64,000 nucleotides of DNA from Candidatus Nucleicultrix amoebiphila FS5 (lineage in GTDB: Bacteria > Pseudomonadota > Alphaproteobacteria > Caedimonadales > Nucleicultricaceae), in the NCBI RefSeq assembly GCF_002117145.1, contig NZ_CP008743.1:496001-560000 (forward strand). Direction: 5' to 3'. The translations under genes were made by a program, and so were the position numbers. Positions 1-9,850 of the stretch are shown here, in pieces (position 1 is the stretch's first letter; each line of letters begins with the position of its first letter). The notes below the pieces were generated by a model that was given only the letters and a program-made list of their open reading frames with translations, ran no database searches and was not told the DNA's origin.

Positions 1-360
1 AGGATATTTTCTAAGGTATTCAAGAAACAAGAGATGACGATCAATTTCGGGATGCCCTTCTTCCCAAATATGGAGATGATAAACATGATTAGAAAAATAA
101 CGTCTAAAGGGCATCCCCAATTCTCCCCGTCCTCGATAACCAAGGTTTTCTAAAGCCTGGCTATTAACAGCAAGAATATCTTTAACAACAGGTAGCATAT
201 CAATGATAGGCTTTGCAGAGAGACCAGGAATAGACGTGGAACCAATATGATGAATGGTCACGCAGTTGTCCCCTAAAGCTTCTTTAATTTTCTTTGCTTC
301 TAGCCAAAATCTCTTGGGCCAAGTGGGATCGTAAGGGATAACGATAACGTTCTGTGACAT
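1..360 (-). CDS. GrpB/UPF0157 family protein (partial, 3' end outside window)
   Basis: An open frame of 120 codons runs leftward from an ATG at 360 to the window edge without a stop, so the C-terminus is missing. The N-terminal part reads PYDPTWPKRF and then IHHIGSTSIPGLSAKPIIDM, which is the hallmark of the GrpB (UPF0157) family, a nucleotidyltransferase-like fold. Members are usually about 170-190 residues, so roughly two thirds is visible. The exact biochemical role of the family is not settled; related domains are found fused to CoaE and to acetyltransferases. It is divergent from the genes to its right, so the 98 bp between them should hold both promoters. Confidence 0.85.
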   Translation of the reverse strand, partial: MSQNVIVIPYDPTWPKRFWLEAKKIKEALGDNCVTIHHIGSTSIPGLSAKPIIDMLPVVKDILAVNSQALENLGYRGRGELGMPFRRYFSNHVYHLHIWEEGHPEIDRHLLFLEYLRKYP

Positions 361-458
361 AAATAAAATCCTGGAGAGCCGATTATTTATAATGAACCCT
401 TCGTGGGTTTGTCATATAGTATTCATAATAAGAATTAAACAACGAAGTTGAGGTCCAC

Positions 459-629
459 ATGAATGAAATTATCATTAAATATGATAAGTATGTACGTTAT
501 GGAATTTCCTTTGGATCGGCGTTAGCCATGGTTATTTCCTATGATAAAAATCATTCAGTGTTGTGGGCCATTCTCCATGGATTCTTTTCGTGGCTCTATG
601 TCCTTTATTATGTCCTTTTCCAATCTTAA
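459..629 (+). CDS. small membrane protein of unknown function (56 aa)
   Basis: A 56-residue frame starts at an ATG preceded by GAGGTCC and ends with TAA directly abutting the ATG of the next gene, which suggests co-transcription and coupled translation. The protein has a short polar start (about residues 1-13) and then two hydrophobic segments (about 14-28 and 34-54) rich in aromatic residues, with a polar turn SYDKNHS between them. This is consistent with a two-pass inner-membrane peptide. I recognise no named family; similar short proteins with a conserved NHSVLWAI-like turn occur in many bacteria as hypothetical proteins. Coding potential is supported by the tight junction with the acetyltransferase gene. 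Confidence 0.6.
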   Translation: MNEIIIKYDKYVRYGISFGSALAMVISYDKNHSVLWAILHGFFSWLYVLYYVLFQS

Positions 630-1193
630 ATGACAATGACGTTTCACTCAGCTACGCTCAAAGATAAAGACACTATTTTCGAATGGCTTGATAATCCTCA
701 TGTGCAAGAATTTTGGGACAATAGTCCTCAACATCGCCAAGATATAGAAAATTTTATGGGTGGACGTCAAACCCGCTCCCCGTATTTTGGAGGCATGAAT
801 TCCTATTGGGTTGGACTTTTAGATAATCATCCCTATGCCTTTATTATCACGCATGAAGAATCGGAAAAAACAGATCCTCCAGAGATTTACAAACCTTACA
901 TCTCGAAAACAGGGAAAACTTTCGGAATTGATTTTTGCATTGGCAGTAAAAACCATTTAGGTAAAGGTTTAGCAGCGCCTACTTTAAAAGCTTTCATGCA
1001 CTATTTTATTAAAGCGGTTGAGCCCAAAACTGATATTTTTTATATCGATCCCTTTATAAATAACCCCAGAGCCATTCATGTTTATCAAAAAGCAGGCTTT
1101 AAAATCGTCTCTGAATTTACTCAACAAGGCGGTTTCTTTGATCAAAGCAAAGGCGTGCTGATGATCAAAGAAATTTCTAGTGAACAAATATAA
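630..1193 (+). CDS. GNAT family N-acetyltransferase
   Basis: A 187-residue protein with the GNAT fold. The acetyl-CoA binding motif A is seen as GIDFCIGSKNHLGKGLAAP (about residues 98-118), and the C-terminal motif DPFINNPRAIHVYQKAGF is typical of RimJ/RimL-like and AAC(6')-like acetyltransferases. Two early aromatic patches (EWLDNPHVQEFW) resemble the aminoglycoside 6'-acetyltransferase branch, but substrate cannot be told from sequence alone. The start ATG follows the stop of the 56-residue upstream gene without a gap, so the pair is probably one transcript. Length is normal for the family. Confidence 0.85.
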   Translation: MTMTFHSATLKDKDTIFEWLDNPHVQEFWDNSPQHRQDIENFMGGRQTRSPYFGGMNSYWVGLLDNHPYAFIITHEESEKTDPPEIYKPYISKTGKTFGIDFCIGSKNHLGKGLAAPTLKAFMHYFIKAVEPKTDIFYIDPFINNPRAIHVYQKAGFKIVSEFTQQGGFFDQSKGVLMIKEISSEQI

Positions 1194-1448
1194 ATATAGC
1201 TTAAATCCGATCAGAACTGTATTTTGATGATGCAAAATCAAAAATTTCTCTTGCACCATGCTAGACCATTTCTCTAAAGAGAAAGAAAAAGATTTTAGAG
1301 TCCTAAAAACGTGAAGAGCTGGAGGCTATTAAACTAAGCTTTTTCAGCGCATAGAGAATCATCTTTATTCCACTGCTTTAAGAGCCTTGGCTTTTCTAAG
1401 ATTTTTGCTATTGTGAGACTCTAAGATAAATAAAGGAAATTACAAAGT

Positions 1449-2759
1449 ATGCGTTTAAGTCGCTATTTTTTGCCAACAATTAAAGAAAATCCAAGCGAAG
1501 CTCAAGTGGTGTCTCATCGATTGATGTTGCGATCAGGTATGATTTTGCAATCATCAGCTGGTATTTATTCATGGCTTCCTTTGGGTACGCGCGTTTTAAA
1601 GAATGTTGAACGCATCATTCGCCAAGAGCAAAATCGAGCTGGCGCTTATGAAGTTATTATGCCCACCATCCAAAGCGCTGATTTGTGGATGGAAAGTGGA
1701 CGTTACAATGCCTATGGCGATGAAATGTTGCGTATTAAAGATCGTCAAGAACGCGATATGTTATATTCGCCAACAGCAGAGGAAGTTGTTACCGATATTG
1801 GTCGAAAATTCATGAAAAGTTATCGGGATCTTCCTCAAATGCTCTACCAAATCAACTGGAAGTTTCGTGATGAAATACGTCCACGCTTTGGTGTTATGCG
1901 AGGGCGCGAGTTTCTTATGAAAGATTGCTATTCTTTTGATCTTAATTTTGAAGACGCACAAAAATCCTATCGCACGATGATGGAAGCCTATATGCGTACG
2001 TTTACACGCTTGGGTCTCAAGGCAGTGCCTGTGCGCGCTTCAAGTGGGCCCATTGGCGGAGATATGAGTCATGAGTTTCAAATTCTAGCCAATACGGGTG
2101 AAAGCCTTATTTATTATGATGCGGATTTGGAAAAGTTGATGGAGACAGAGACTTTTGACATTGAACATCTTATGGGGCTTTATGCAGCTGATGAAGAAAT
2201 GCATGATGCTAAAAACTGCCCTGTTCCTCAAGACCGTCTCAAATCAAAACGTGGCATTGAAGTAGGCCACGTTTTTTATTTAGGAACAAAATATTCCGAT
2301 CCATTAAAGGCACATATTATAGATAAAGGTGGTCAGAATATTACAGTCCATATGGGATGTTATGGAATCGGCGTCTCACGTCTCGTTGCCGCAATTATTG
2401 AAGCAAGTCATGATGATGTAGGCATTGTATGGCCAGCAAGTGTGGCACCTTTTGATGTGGCCTTACTTAACCTCAAGCCTGATGATGAAAAATGTACCAA
2501 AGCATCTGATGACCTTTATCTCAAGCTTCAGCAACACTGCTTAGATGTTCTCTATGATGATCGGAGTGAAAGGTCAGGTGTTAAATTTGCTACCCATGAC
2601 CTTATTGGCTTGCCCTGGCAAATTCGCTTTGGTTCACGGTCATTGGAATCTAATACTTATGAACTAAAAAATCGCCGGACGGGTGAAGTTCTTGAGAATG
2701 TCAGTTGGGACAACTTAATTGATGCCATTAAAGGCCCTCATAAAAGTTGCTGCTCATGA
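1449..2759 (+). CDS. proS: prolyl-tRNA synthetase, short type without editing domain
   Basis: Class II aminoacyl-tRNA synthetase that charges tRNA-Pro with proline. The 436 residues hold the catalytic core ([22 protein letters not shown], motif 2 around [21 protein letters not shown], motif 3 around [13 protein letters not shown]) and a C-terminal anticodon-binding domain. The insertion editing domain found between motifs 2 and 3 in the long bacterial form is absent, as in other alphaproteobacteria (known for the family). The last bases overlap the next start (ATGA at 2756-2759), giving a proS-lolC-lolD unit. The gene order proS followed by lolC/E and lolD is common in alphaproteobacteria. 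Confidence 0.97.
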   Translation: MRLSRYFLPTIKENPSEAQVVSHRLMLRSGMILQSSAGIYSWLPLGTRVLKNVERIIRQEQNRAGAYEVIMPTIQSADLWMESGRYNAYGDEMLRIKDRQERDMLYSPTAEEVVTDIGRKFMKSYRDLPQMLYQINWKFRDEIRPRFGVMRGREFLMKDCYSFDLNFEDAQKSYRTMMEAYMRTFTRLGLKAVPVRASSGPIGGDMSHEFQILANTGESLIYYDADLEKLMETETFDIEHLMGLYAADEEMHDAKNCPVPQDRLKSKRGIEVGHVFYLGTKYSDPLKAHIIDKGGQNITVHMGCYGIGVSRLVAAIIEASHDDVGIVWPASVAPFDVALLNLKPDDEKCTKASDDLYLKLQQHCLDVLYDDRSERSGVKFATHDLIGLPWQIRFGSRSLESNTYELKNRRTGEVLENVSWDNLIDAIKGPHKSCCS

Positions 2760-4000
2760 ACGCTTTTATCCGTAAAGTAGCCTTCAGATATTTACGACCT
2801 AAGGGAAAAGAAGGCTTTATCTCAATTATTGCCGGCTTTTCATTCCTCGGCATTATGTTGGGAGTTGCAACACTTATTGTCGTCATGTCGGTCATGAATG
2901 GTTTTCGTGCAGAGCTCATGAAAAGTATCTTAGGGTTTAATGGTCATATCGCAGTTGGGAGTGCTATATCAGAAGGCATGCTCAATTATGACAAAGCGAC
3001 GGAACTTGTGCGCGCAATCCCAGGAATAACCAGCGCCACCCCCCTTATTGAACGTCAAGCGATGCTAGCGCATGACAACAATGCCATGGGTATTAATGTT
3101 CACGGAGTAAAGTTAGAAGATTTAAAAGACCGTGACCTTATTGCCAGTAAAATTGTCATGGGAAGCTTGGATAAGTTTACCGAGGACAACGCCATCGTCA
3201 TTGGGCTAAGACTTGCCGAGCGATTGAATGTTGTACCAGGCGATATTGTTACGCTCATTGCACCAGAGGGAAATTCATCGCCTTTTGGTACAGTTCCAAG
3301 AATGAGGACCTTGCAAGTCGCCGCGATTTTTAATGTCGGTATGACCGAGTTTGATAAAGGGATGACTTTTATTCCTCTCACCACCGCCCAAAAATTTTTC
3401 CGCATGCCTAATATGGCTTCAGGACTAGAGATATTTGTTGATGACCCTGATAAAGTTACTCTCTATGTCCAAAAGATTTTTGAAACTTTGGGAGCGAATT
3501 TGCGCATTCTTGATTGGCAAAAGGCAAACTCAAAATTCTTTGGTGCCATTAAAGTTGAGCGCAATGTGATGTTTTTAATTTTAACGCTCATCATCATCGT
3601 GGCTGCCTTTAATATCATTTCCAGTTTGATTATGTTGGTCAAAGATAAAGGACGTGACATTGCAATTTTGCGAACCATGGGCGCTACAAAAGGTATGATC
3701 ACGGGCATCTTTTTGCTGACAGGCTCTATGATTGGCGTCGCAGGTACGATTATGGGAAGTGCGTTGGGGATTACTTTTGCTCTCAACATTGAACGCATAA
3801 GGCAATTTTTTCAAAGCCTTACGGGCACTGAGTTGTTCAATGCTGAAATCTATTTTCTTTCAAAAATGCCTTCGAAAATAGACTGGTCAGAAGTCTCAGT
3901 TGTCGTTGGCATGGCATTGACGATTACTTTTCTTGCTACTCTTCGACCAGCTTGGCGCGCTGCAAAATTAGATCCTGTAGAGGCCTTACGCTATGAGTAA
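2756..4000 (+). CDS. lolC: lipoprotein-releasing ABC transporter permease LolC/LolE
   Basis: Inner-membrane permease of the Lol system, which releases lipoproteins from the outer leaflet of the inner membrane for transfer to LolA. About 414 residues: an N-terminal transmembrane segment (about 20-45, after the conserved [15 protein letters not shown]), a large periplasmic MacB-like domain, then an FtsX domain with three membrane helices at the C-terminus (about 270-400, [11 protein letters not shown] motif between them). I chose the ATG at 2756 because it overlaps the proS stop; a TTG three codons upstream is also in frame. Alphaproteobacteria usually have one LolC/E-type permease that forms a homodimer, so no separate lolE is expected. 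Confidence 0.95.
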   Translation: MNAFIRKVAFRYLRPKGKEGFISIIAGFSFLGIMLGVATLIVVMSVMNGFRAELMKSILGFNGHIAVGSAISEGMLNYDKATELVRAIPGITSATPLIERQAMLAHDNNAMGINVHGVKLEDLKDRDLIASKIVMGSLDKFTEDNAIVIGLRLAERLNVVPGDIVTLIAPEGNSSPFGTVPRMRTLQVAAIFNVGMTEFDKGMTFIPLTTAQKFFRMPNMASGLEIFVDDPDKVTLYVQKIFETLGANLRILDWQKANSKFFGAIKVERNVMFLILTLIIIVAAFNIISSLIMLVKDKGRDIAILRTMGATKGMITGIFLLTGSMIGVAGTIMGSALGITFALNIERIRQFFQSLTGTELFNAEIYFLSKMPSKIDWSEVSVVVGMALTITFLATLRPAWRAAKLDPVEALRYE

Positions 4001-4679
4001 AAACCCTGTTATTCTTAAGTTGGAGAATATCCAACAAGTTTTCCATCAAGGTGCAGCTTCTCTCGAAGTTTTGAAGGGGATTGATTTAGAAATTCGTCCA
4101 GGCGAATGTGTCGCTCTGGTCGGTGCATCTGGATCGGGAAAATCAACACTTCTCCATATCACCGGACTTTTAGAGCACCCCAGCAAAGGGGAGATCTACA
4201 TTAATAATGAAGCTTGCTCAAAGCTGAGAGATAAACGCCGCACAGATTTGCGTCGTAAAACTATTGGCTTTATTTATCAATTTCATCACTTATTACCTGA
4301 GTTCACTGCTTTAGAAAACATTATGTTGCCTCAAATGATTGATGGGCTTTCAGAAAATGAAGCAGAAAACCGCGCGCGCGCGCTTCTCACATCACTCAAA
4401 CTTGATAAACGTGCGAGTCATGTGCCTGCAAAACTTTCAGGTGGCGAGCAGCAACGTATTGCGATTTTAAGAGCTTTGGCGAATCGACCAAAGCTTTTGT
4501 TAGCGGATGAGCCTACGGGTAATTTAGATGAAAATACAGCCGATCTTGTCTTTAAAGAGCTTTTAGGACTCGTAAAAAGTCAAGGGATGGCAGCTCTCAT
4601 TGCCACTCATAATATGGATCTAGCCAAACGTATGGATCGCGTCCTTCATCTTAGAAACGGTCACCTTCATAAAAAGTAA
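3993..4679 (+). CDS. lolD: lipoprotein-releasing ABC transporter ATPase LolD
   Basis: ATP-binding subunit of the Lol lipoprotein exporter, 228 residues. Walker A is GASGSGKST, the ABC signature is LSGGEQQR, Walker B is LLLADEP, and the switch histidine is in ATHNMDLA. The Q-loop region [17 protein letters not shown] matches LolD and related MacB-type ATPases. The gene overlaps the end of lolC by 8 bp, so the two are translated together. It sits at the cytoplasmic face of the membrane and powers release of lipoproteins by the LolC/E permease. Confidence 0.95.
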   Translation: MSKNPVILKLENIQQVFHQGAASLEVLKGIDLEIRPGECVALVGASGSGKSTLLHITGLLEHPSKGEIYINNEACSKLRDKRRTDLRRKTIGFIYQFHHLLPEFTALENIMLPQMIDGLSENEAENRARALLTSLKLDKRASHVPAKLSGGEQQRIAILRALANRPKLLLADEPTGNLDENTADLVFKELLGLVKSQGMAALIATHNMDLAKRMDRVLHLRNGHLHKK

Positions 4680-4780
4680 ACAAGCTAATTACAAATAAAT
4701 ACCGCTCGTTAAGTTTCTTTTAAGAGGTTTTTAAGAGATTGAGCGTTACAATACCTATAAAAATGCTTTGACCATCAACC

Positions 4781-5650
4781 ATGACAGCAAAAATTATTAA
4801 ACATTTTGAAGATTTGATCAGCCAATATGATGCTTATATTTTTAGTGTCCGAGGCGTCTTTTATGAAGATGAAATTGTGTATGAAGACGCTATTCAAGTG
4901 ATCAAGAATCTCTCCAACTTAAGAAAATCTGTAGGTATGCTTTCCAACGCACGCGAGCGTTCTGAAGAAATGATGAAATTTTTAGAAAGCATTGGGATAA
5001 CCCCTCCCCACTATCAAGCCCTTATGACGGCTGGAGAAGCCACCTATCAACATCTCTCTCGACAGAATGATATAAGACATGCGGTTTTAGGGAAGAAGTG
5101 TTATTTTTTAGGTCCTCAAAACGGTGTTCGTTTTCTCAAAGACCTTAACGTGAATAGAACGGATTTAATTGAAGAAGCTAGTTTTATTTTGGTCTACGGT
5201 TCGGATGGAATTCACGCAAAGGCCAGTGATTATCGCTCAATTCTTGAACAAGGCTTAAGACACCATATTCCCATGATTTGTATTAGTCGCGAACCTGTCA
5301 GTGATGGGCTTGAAGCAACCGCCCTTAATCCTGCAAAAATAGGTGAAGCCTACGAAAAGATGGGAGGCACTGTCTTTGTCCACGGCAAACCAAATGCATC
5401 TCTGTTTTTGAAAACAAGTAAAGATATGAATGTGGCAGACATTAAACGTGTTCTTGTTGTTGGCGATTCATTAAATGCCGATATCGCAGGTGCAAAAGCT
5501 GCGCATATGAAATCCATGCTGATCTTAAGCCACCTAACCCGCGCTGAGCTTAAGCTTCGACAAAAAAATCCCTCCCTTGAGGAGATTCGTGACATGGCCC
5601 ACGAAAAAGGATATAATCCTTTATACATCATGAGTCATTTGACCTGGTAA
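4781..5650 (+). CDS. HAD superfamily class IIA protein lacking the catalytic aspartate
   Basis: A 289-residue protein matching the alphaproteobacterial class IIA HAD family (NagD-like, TIGR01459 type). Seen in order: motif I region YDAYIFSVRGVF (residues 16-27), motif II MLSNARER, motif III lysine in HGKPNASLF, and motif IV VVGDSLNADIAGA. In the family motif I normally reads like LDxWGV, with Asp as the phosphoryl-accepting nucleophile; here Ser22 occupies that place and Arg24 replaces the Trp. The codons are AGT and CGA, so at least two base changes separate the Ser from an Asp codon. Hydrolase activity is therefore doubtful, while the rest of the fold is intact. A start at 4781 fits the family N-terminus. 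Confidence 0.8.
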   Translation: MTAKIIKHFEDLISQYDAYIFSVRGVFYEDEIVYEDAIQVIKNLSNLRKSVGMLSNARERSEEMMKFLESIGITPPHYQALMTAGEATYQHLSRQNDIRHAVLGKKCYFLGPQNGVRFLKDLNVNRTDLIEEASFILVYGSDGIHAKASDYRSILEQGLRHHIPMICISREPVSDGLEATALNPAKIGEAYEKMGGTVFVHGKPNASLFLKTSKDMNVADIKRVLVVGDSLNADIAGAKAAHMKSMLILSHLTRAELKLRQKNPSLEEIRDMAHEKGYNPLYIMSHLTW

Positions 5651-5664
5651 CCATATAGCAACAA

Positions 5665-6936
5665 ATGTCGTCTTTAACATATTTACCCATATCCTTAACA
5701 ATTCTGTTCTTCATACTGCTGTCAGCAATTTTTTCAGCATCGGAAACGGCGCTCATAGCAGCGTCAAAAGCTAAACTTCATCGCTTGTCCAAGAAAGGCT
5801 CCAATGCCGCTAAGATGGTGATGAGCATGCGTCTTGAGTCCGAAAAATTGATTGGCACTATATTACTGTGCAACAGCTTAGCGAATATCGTTTCAGCTTC
5901 TCTAGCAACTTATTTATTTACAAAATTTTGGGGGGAAACAGGCGTTTGGTACGCAACTGCTCTCATGACTTTTTTGATTGTGATTTATGCCGAAGTGATG
6001 CCAAAGATTTTTGCCATTAGTTTTGCTGAATCTTTAGCCATATTTCTTGCTCCTTCTATTAGTTTCTTGATCAAAATAACTTCTCCCATAACTTTTTTTA
6101 TTGAAAAAATGGCGCGTTGGAGCCTTCGTCTAATGGGGGTAAAAATTGATCCAAAAGCACGTATTACCAGTTCTGAAGAAGAGTTGAGAGGAGCTATCGA
6201 TCTGCACGAAGGATCACCCGAAAGTCGTCAAGAAAAAGCCATGATGCACAGCATTTTAGATCTAGGAGATGTGCATGTAGATGAAATTATGGTCCACCGC
6301 AGTGATGTGACAATGCTCGATGCGGATAGTGATCCCGCTACTATAATTGAGATGGTCACCAGCAGTCCTTTTACGCGCATTCCATTATGGGAAGAAAACA
6401 CGGATAACATTATTGGCATTTTGAATGCGAAAGATTTATTAAGAGCCATTCGCTTTCATAACGGCAATTTGCAAAACATAAAAATCAAAGAAATCGTCAA
6501 CAAACCTTGGTTCGTTCCTGAAACAACTACTCTTCATGAACAGTTACAAGCGTTTCGTGATCGCAAAGAACACTTTGCCATTGTCGTTGATGAATATGGC
6601 GCTTTTATTGGTATCGTGACGCTTGAAGATATTTTAGAAGAAATCGTCGGTGAAATTTCAGATGAGCATGACATTCAGATCCCTGGAATTTGGGGACAAA
6701 TGAATGGCGATATTTTTGTGACAGGTTCTACAACTTTGAGAGATCTGAATCGACAATTTGATTGGGCCTTACCAGATATAGAAGCTTCAACTATTGCAGG
6801 CCTTGTGCTTCATGAAGCACGCAAAATTCCAAAAGTTGGACAAACATTTAATATCGAAGGTTTTCGCATTAAAGTTATTCGTCGTGTACGTAATAAACTC
6901 ACTCTATTGCGTATAAGCTCAGTAAAGAAGGTATAG
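5665..6936 (+). CDS. CorC/HlyC family protein with CNNM, paired CBS and CorC_HlyC domains
   Basis: Integral membrane protein of 423 residues. An N-terminal DUF21/CNNM domain has about four hydrophobic segments (residues 5-27, 65-87, 95-115, 120-145) after the typical FSASETALIAASKAKLHRL. It is followed by two CBS motifs (about 215-270 and 280-335, with FAIVVDEYGAFIGIVTLEDI) and a C-terminal CorC_HlyC domain (about 350-420). Family members are proposed to export Mg2+ or Co2+ and to support ion homeostasis; the old label hemolysin is not strong evidence of lysis. Its TAG stop abuts the ATG of bolA, indicating a two-gene unit. Confidence 0.92.
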   Translation: MSSLTYLPISLTILFFILLSAIFSASETALIAASKAKLHRLSKKGSNAAKMVMSMRLESEKLIGTILLCNSLANIVSASLATYLFTKFWGETGVWYATALMTFLIVIYAEVMPKIFAISFAESLAIFLAPSISFLIKITSPITFFIEKMARWSLRLMGVKIDPKARITSSEEELRGAIDLHEGSPESRQEKAMMHSILDLGDVHVDEIMVHRSDVTMLDADSDPATIIEMVTSSPFTRIPLWEENTDNIIGILNAKDLLRAIRFHNGNLQNIKIKEIVNKPWFVPETTTLHEQLQAFRDRKEHFAIVVDEYGAFIGIVTLEDILEEIVGEISDEHDIQIPGIWGQMNGDIFVTGSTTLRDLNRQFDWALPDIEASTIAGLVLHEARKIPKVGQTFNIEGFRIKVIRRVRNKLTLLRISSVKKV

Positions 6937-7203
6937 ATGTCCATTAAAAATGAAATGTCATCCGTTTTAAAAGAGAAATTTTCACCTGAATTTCTCGAGA
7001 TTATTGATGAGTCTGACAAACATGCAGGCCATGCAGGGAGCGCAGGGTTTTATGGCGAAAGTCACTTTAAAGTGACGATCATTTCTTCAAAGTTTTGTGG
7101 CCTCAATCAAATTGAACGCCACCGTGAGGTTTATCTTAGCTTGCATTTTATCATAAAACGTATCCATGCTTTGGCCTTAACGACAAAGGCTCCTGGCGAA
7201 TAA
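6937..7203 (+). CDS. bolA: BolA family protein
   Basis: An 88-residue BolA-like protein. The core ESHFKVTIISSKFCGLNQIERHREVY contains the family signature: HFK, then the conserved RHR, with the Cys in KFCG sitting in the loop near the metal ligands. BolA proteins bind monothiol glutaredoxins through a shared 2Fe-2S cluster and take part in iron sensing or cluster trafficking (established for the family). The HAGHAGSAG stretch just before the core is also typical. The gene starts immediately after the CorC/HlyC gene. The closing LTTKAPGE matches BolA1-type C-termini. Confidence 0.92.
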   Translation: MSIKNEMSSVLKEKFSPEFLEIIDESDKHAGHAGSAGFYGESHFKVTIISSKFCGLNQIERHREVYLSLHFIIKRIHALALTTKAPGE

Positions 7204-7384
7204 ATCCATTCTCGGTCGATTGAGCAATTTTTCAGACCGCTCTTCTCTGCTGGAAAGCCGCATAAATAGTTATTTTGCAACTCTTTTTAGAAAGGTCTTG
7301 GCGAGGCTTTCTAATTGTGCTTAAGTGCCCAATGATGGTTTATAGGGAGCCATAAATAGTCAGAAATTTTGCAAGGAGCACAGT

Positions 7385-8350
7385 ATGGCAAAAGACGCCG
7401 AATCCGTTGTTGATTTAAAAACTCTCAAAGGTCAAACTGAACCAACTTTTCGCGTCACTGCTCCTGAAATAGAAAATATCCTATATGAGCCCTTCCCTGT
7501 CCTTGATCACGGTTTTATTCGTGTCGTTGACTATATGGGAGATGACAGCTCTATCGTTCAAGCAGCCCGTATTTCCTATGGAAAAGGCACCAAAAAAGTC
7601 AATGAAGATAGAGGGTTAATCCGCTATCTCATGAGACATCGCCACACAACACCCTTTGAAATGTGCGAAATCAAACTGCATGTAAAACTTCCTTTATTCG
7701 TTTCCCGTGAATGGTTGCGTCATCGTACAGCCAGCATTAACGAATATTCCGGGCGTTACTCTATTTTAGGCAAGGAATTTTACATCCCTCAACGTAATCA
7801 ATTGGGTAAACAATCACAAACCAATCGTCAGGGTCGTGGAGACCTTTTGAATGATGAAGAAGCCAACCGCGTATTAGAAATTCTAAAAAGCGATGCTCAT
7901 CAAGTCTATGAACACTATGAAGAGATGCTCAATGCTGATCAAGAAGGCAACGTACTGGATGCTAATCGTGAAGGACTGACACGAGAACTTGCTCGGATGA
8001 ATTTGACATTGAATTACTATACGGAGTGGTATTGGAAAATTGACTTGCACAATCTAATGCATTTCTTAAGTTTGCGTGCTGATGATCATGCACAGTATGA
8101 GATTCGCGCTTATGCGTATGTGATTCTCGATATTCTCAAACGATGGGTTCCTCTTACCTATGAAGCCTTTATGGATTATCGTTTTAAAAGCGCTTATCTA
8201 TCCAAAGCTGGGTTAGAAGTCGTCAAAAGAATGCTGAAGGGACAGGAAGTGCAAGCGCAGGATGTAGGGCTTAGTCCGCGTGAATGGCGCGAATTAATGG
8301 CCCAGCTAGAAATTGAAGATGGTGAAAAACAACAAAAGAAAAGGGCTTAA
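7385..8350 (+). CDS. thyX: FAD-dependent thymidylate synthase ThyX
   Basis: Makes dTMP from dUMP using methylene-tetrahydrofolate and NADPH with FAD. The ThyX signature [14 protein letters not shown] lies at residues 112-125. Conserved upstream [13 protein letters not shown] and downstream [21 protein letters not shown] also fit the family. At 321 residues it is the longer alphaproteobacterial form. The start has a good Shine-Dalgarno (AAGGAG, 7378-7383 region). No thyA is seen in the window. The short gene starting 3 bp after its stop is probably on the same transcript. Confidence 0.97.
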   Translation: MAKDAESVVDLKTLKGQTEPTFRVTAPEIENILYEPFPVLDHGFIRVVDYMGDDSSIVQAARISYGKGTKKVNEDRGLIRYLMRHRHTTPFEMCEIKLHVKLPLFVSREWLRHRTASINEYSGRYSILGKEFYIPQRNQLGKQSQTNRQGRGDLLNDEEANRVLEILKSDAHQVYEHYEEMLNADQEGNVLDANREGLTRELARMNLTLNYYTEWYWKIDLHNLMHFLSLRADDHAQYEIRAYAYVILDILKRWVPLTYEAFMDYRFKSAYLSKAGLEVVKRMLKGQEVQAQDVGLSPREWRELMAQLEIEDGEKQQKKRA

Positions 8351-8353
8351 CCT

Positions 8354-8614
8354 TTGAAAGATCGCAGCAAATTTAAGGTGATCACGTCATCACCAAGTCG
8401 CACAACTATTGAACTTGATGATTTAGATGCAGCAATTATTCTCAAGGTTGATGGGACGCTCAAAGCTTCTCTCCCAGAAGTTAAAACTGAAACTGTGCCT
8501 GAAAATATCATTACAGCTGCAGCTCTTGTTTATGCTTTGAACGACGAAGAGCTGTGTAACTTGATCCGCAAACGTTTTGTGGAAAAGTGCTTACCCCAAA
8601 AAAAAGAAAAATAA
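8354..8614 (+). CDS. hypothetical protein downstream of thyX (86 aa)
   Basis: An 86-residue frame starting with TTG only 3 bp after the thyX stop; no in-frame ATG exists, so the rare start is inferred from context. The protein is soluble and acidic in the middle, with a predicted beta-rich start (FKVITSSPSRTTIELDD) and helical end (PENIITAAALVYALNDEELCNLIRKRF). I recognise no family. The spacing suggests translational coupling with thyX. It converges with the acyltransferase gene, whose stop is 4 bp further on. Confidence 0.6.
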   Translation: MKDRSKFKVITSSPSRTTIELDDLDAAIILKVDGTLKASLPEVKTETVPENIITAAALVYALNDEELCNLIRKRFVEKCLPQKKEK

Positions 8615-8617
8615 ATT

Positions 8618-9850
8618 TTAATTCAATACCTGACGTACCAATTTGAAACGTCTTAGGACTTTATCAACAATAAGCCACGTTCCACCAACACCTACGATAA
8701 ACACCACCCCTATTTTAATCAACAATGGCAAGCTGGAAGAAATCAAAACATATTGCAGCCAGATAACGGGCACCTCATGAAGAAGAAAAATTCCATAAGT
8801 ATTCAAAGACAAATTACGCCACAGTGAATTTGAATGATTCAAAAAACGATACCCCAAGGCCATGTAAAAAATAAATTGACTGAAAATAAATCCACTAAAA
8901 AGCACGGTTCTGAGGAAAGAGAGCTGGCTATGATCTATAAAGATAGTCCATAAAGTCTCGAAGGATTCTTTCTGATTCAATGCTTTTCTAAAAGAAGAAT
9001 CATAAGCACCGTCTTCAATAAAACTTAGACTAAACCCCACATAGGCAACTCCCATAACAATGGCTATCATAAAGAATCCGAACCATTTAGAAGCAAAGCG
9101 CTGTAACCATTCTTTCTCATGTAAAACGCCCGATTCCATAACTGCTGATCCTAATAAAAAAAACAGCGCCTGGATTAGAAAACGTGAGCCTTGGAGACTA
9201 AAGAACCACCATACACGAAACCACCAAGGTGCCCCCCAAATCAAATCAGTGATAGAAGCGATGGCTATCAATAGCATAAGAAAACTTATGCAAAATAAGA
9301 TAGGTCTTTTAACAACTTTACTCACAAGTGCTCCAAGTCCTCTGATGAGTCCTGGAAAAAGCAGATAAAGAATCATTAAGATGAGACTATAAAAAAACAA
9401 GACCCACAGAACCCAAAATGGACCACTTGCAGAAAGATTATAAGGAAAATAATGCTCAAACCAATAAGCACCATAGGACACCATAGGATCTTCTTGGTCA
9501 TGAAAACTGGCGTACTGTAAAAGTGGTGTAATAAAAATAACGCCCAAAACGAAGGGAATACCAAGGTGAACCAATCGATTTTTTAAAAATCCCCCTGCTC
9601 CATTTTTTTGAATAGAGGGAATAACAAATAAACCAGAAATAAAAAATATCATGGGCATGATGATGCTGTTAGACACCATATAAAAAACATCAAAAATCAC
9701 TGTACGATCAAAATCCGTAATAAAATGTAATCCGCCCCAACGCTGAGCATAGGCATGGACTGAGTGGTCCAATGCCAGCATCATAAAAATAAGGGCCCTT
9801 AGATAATCAATATAAATAAGACGATTTTGATTGATACCGTGGGGTGACAT
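8618..9850 (-). CDS. acyltransferase 3 family membrane protein (copy 1)
   Basis: A 410-residue polytopic protein with about ten hydrophobic segments, typical of the acyltransferase 3 family (OpgC/OafA-like), which moves acyl groups onto periplasmic glycans or surface polysaccharides. The conserved start YIDYLRALIFMMLALDHSVHAY carries the putative catalytic His of the family. It begins directly after the stop of the next gene upstream (9851), a paralog with the same layout, so the two form a tandem pair on one transcript. The acceptor cannot be told from sequence; OpgC-type succinylation of glucans is one possibility. Confidence 0.88.
   Translation of the reverse strand: MSPHGINQNRLIYIDYLRALIFMMLALDHSVHAYAQRWGGLHFITDFDRTVIFDVFYMVSNSIIMPMIFFISGLFVIPSIQKNGAGGFLKNRLVHLGIPFVLGVIFITPLLQYASFHDQEDPMVSYGAYWFEHYFPYNLSASGPFWVLWVLFFYSLILMILYLLFPGLIRGLGALVSKVVKRPILFCISFLMLLIAIASITDLIWGAPWWFRVWWFFSLQGSRFLIQALFFLLGSAVMESGVLHEKEWLQRFASKWFGFFMIAIVMGVAYVGFSLSFIEDGAYDSSFRKALNQKESFETLWTIFIDHSQLSFLRTVLFSGFIFSQFIFYMALGYRFLNHSNSLWRNLSLNTYGIFLLHEVPVIWLQYVLISSSLPLLIKIGVVFIVGVGGTWLIVDKVLRRFKLVRQVLN

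Noticed and set aside
7287-7312. Possible hairpin with arms TAGAAAG and CTTTCTA ahead of thyX
   Set aside because: Short arms, 12-base loop and no T-tract; no sign of a riboswitch.
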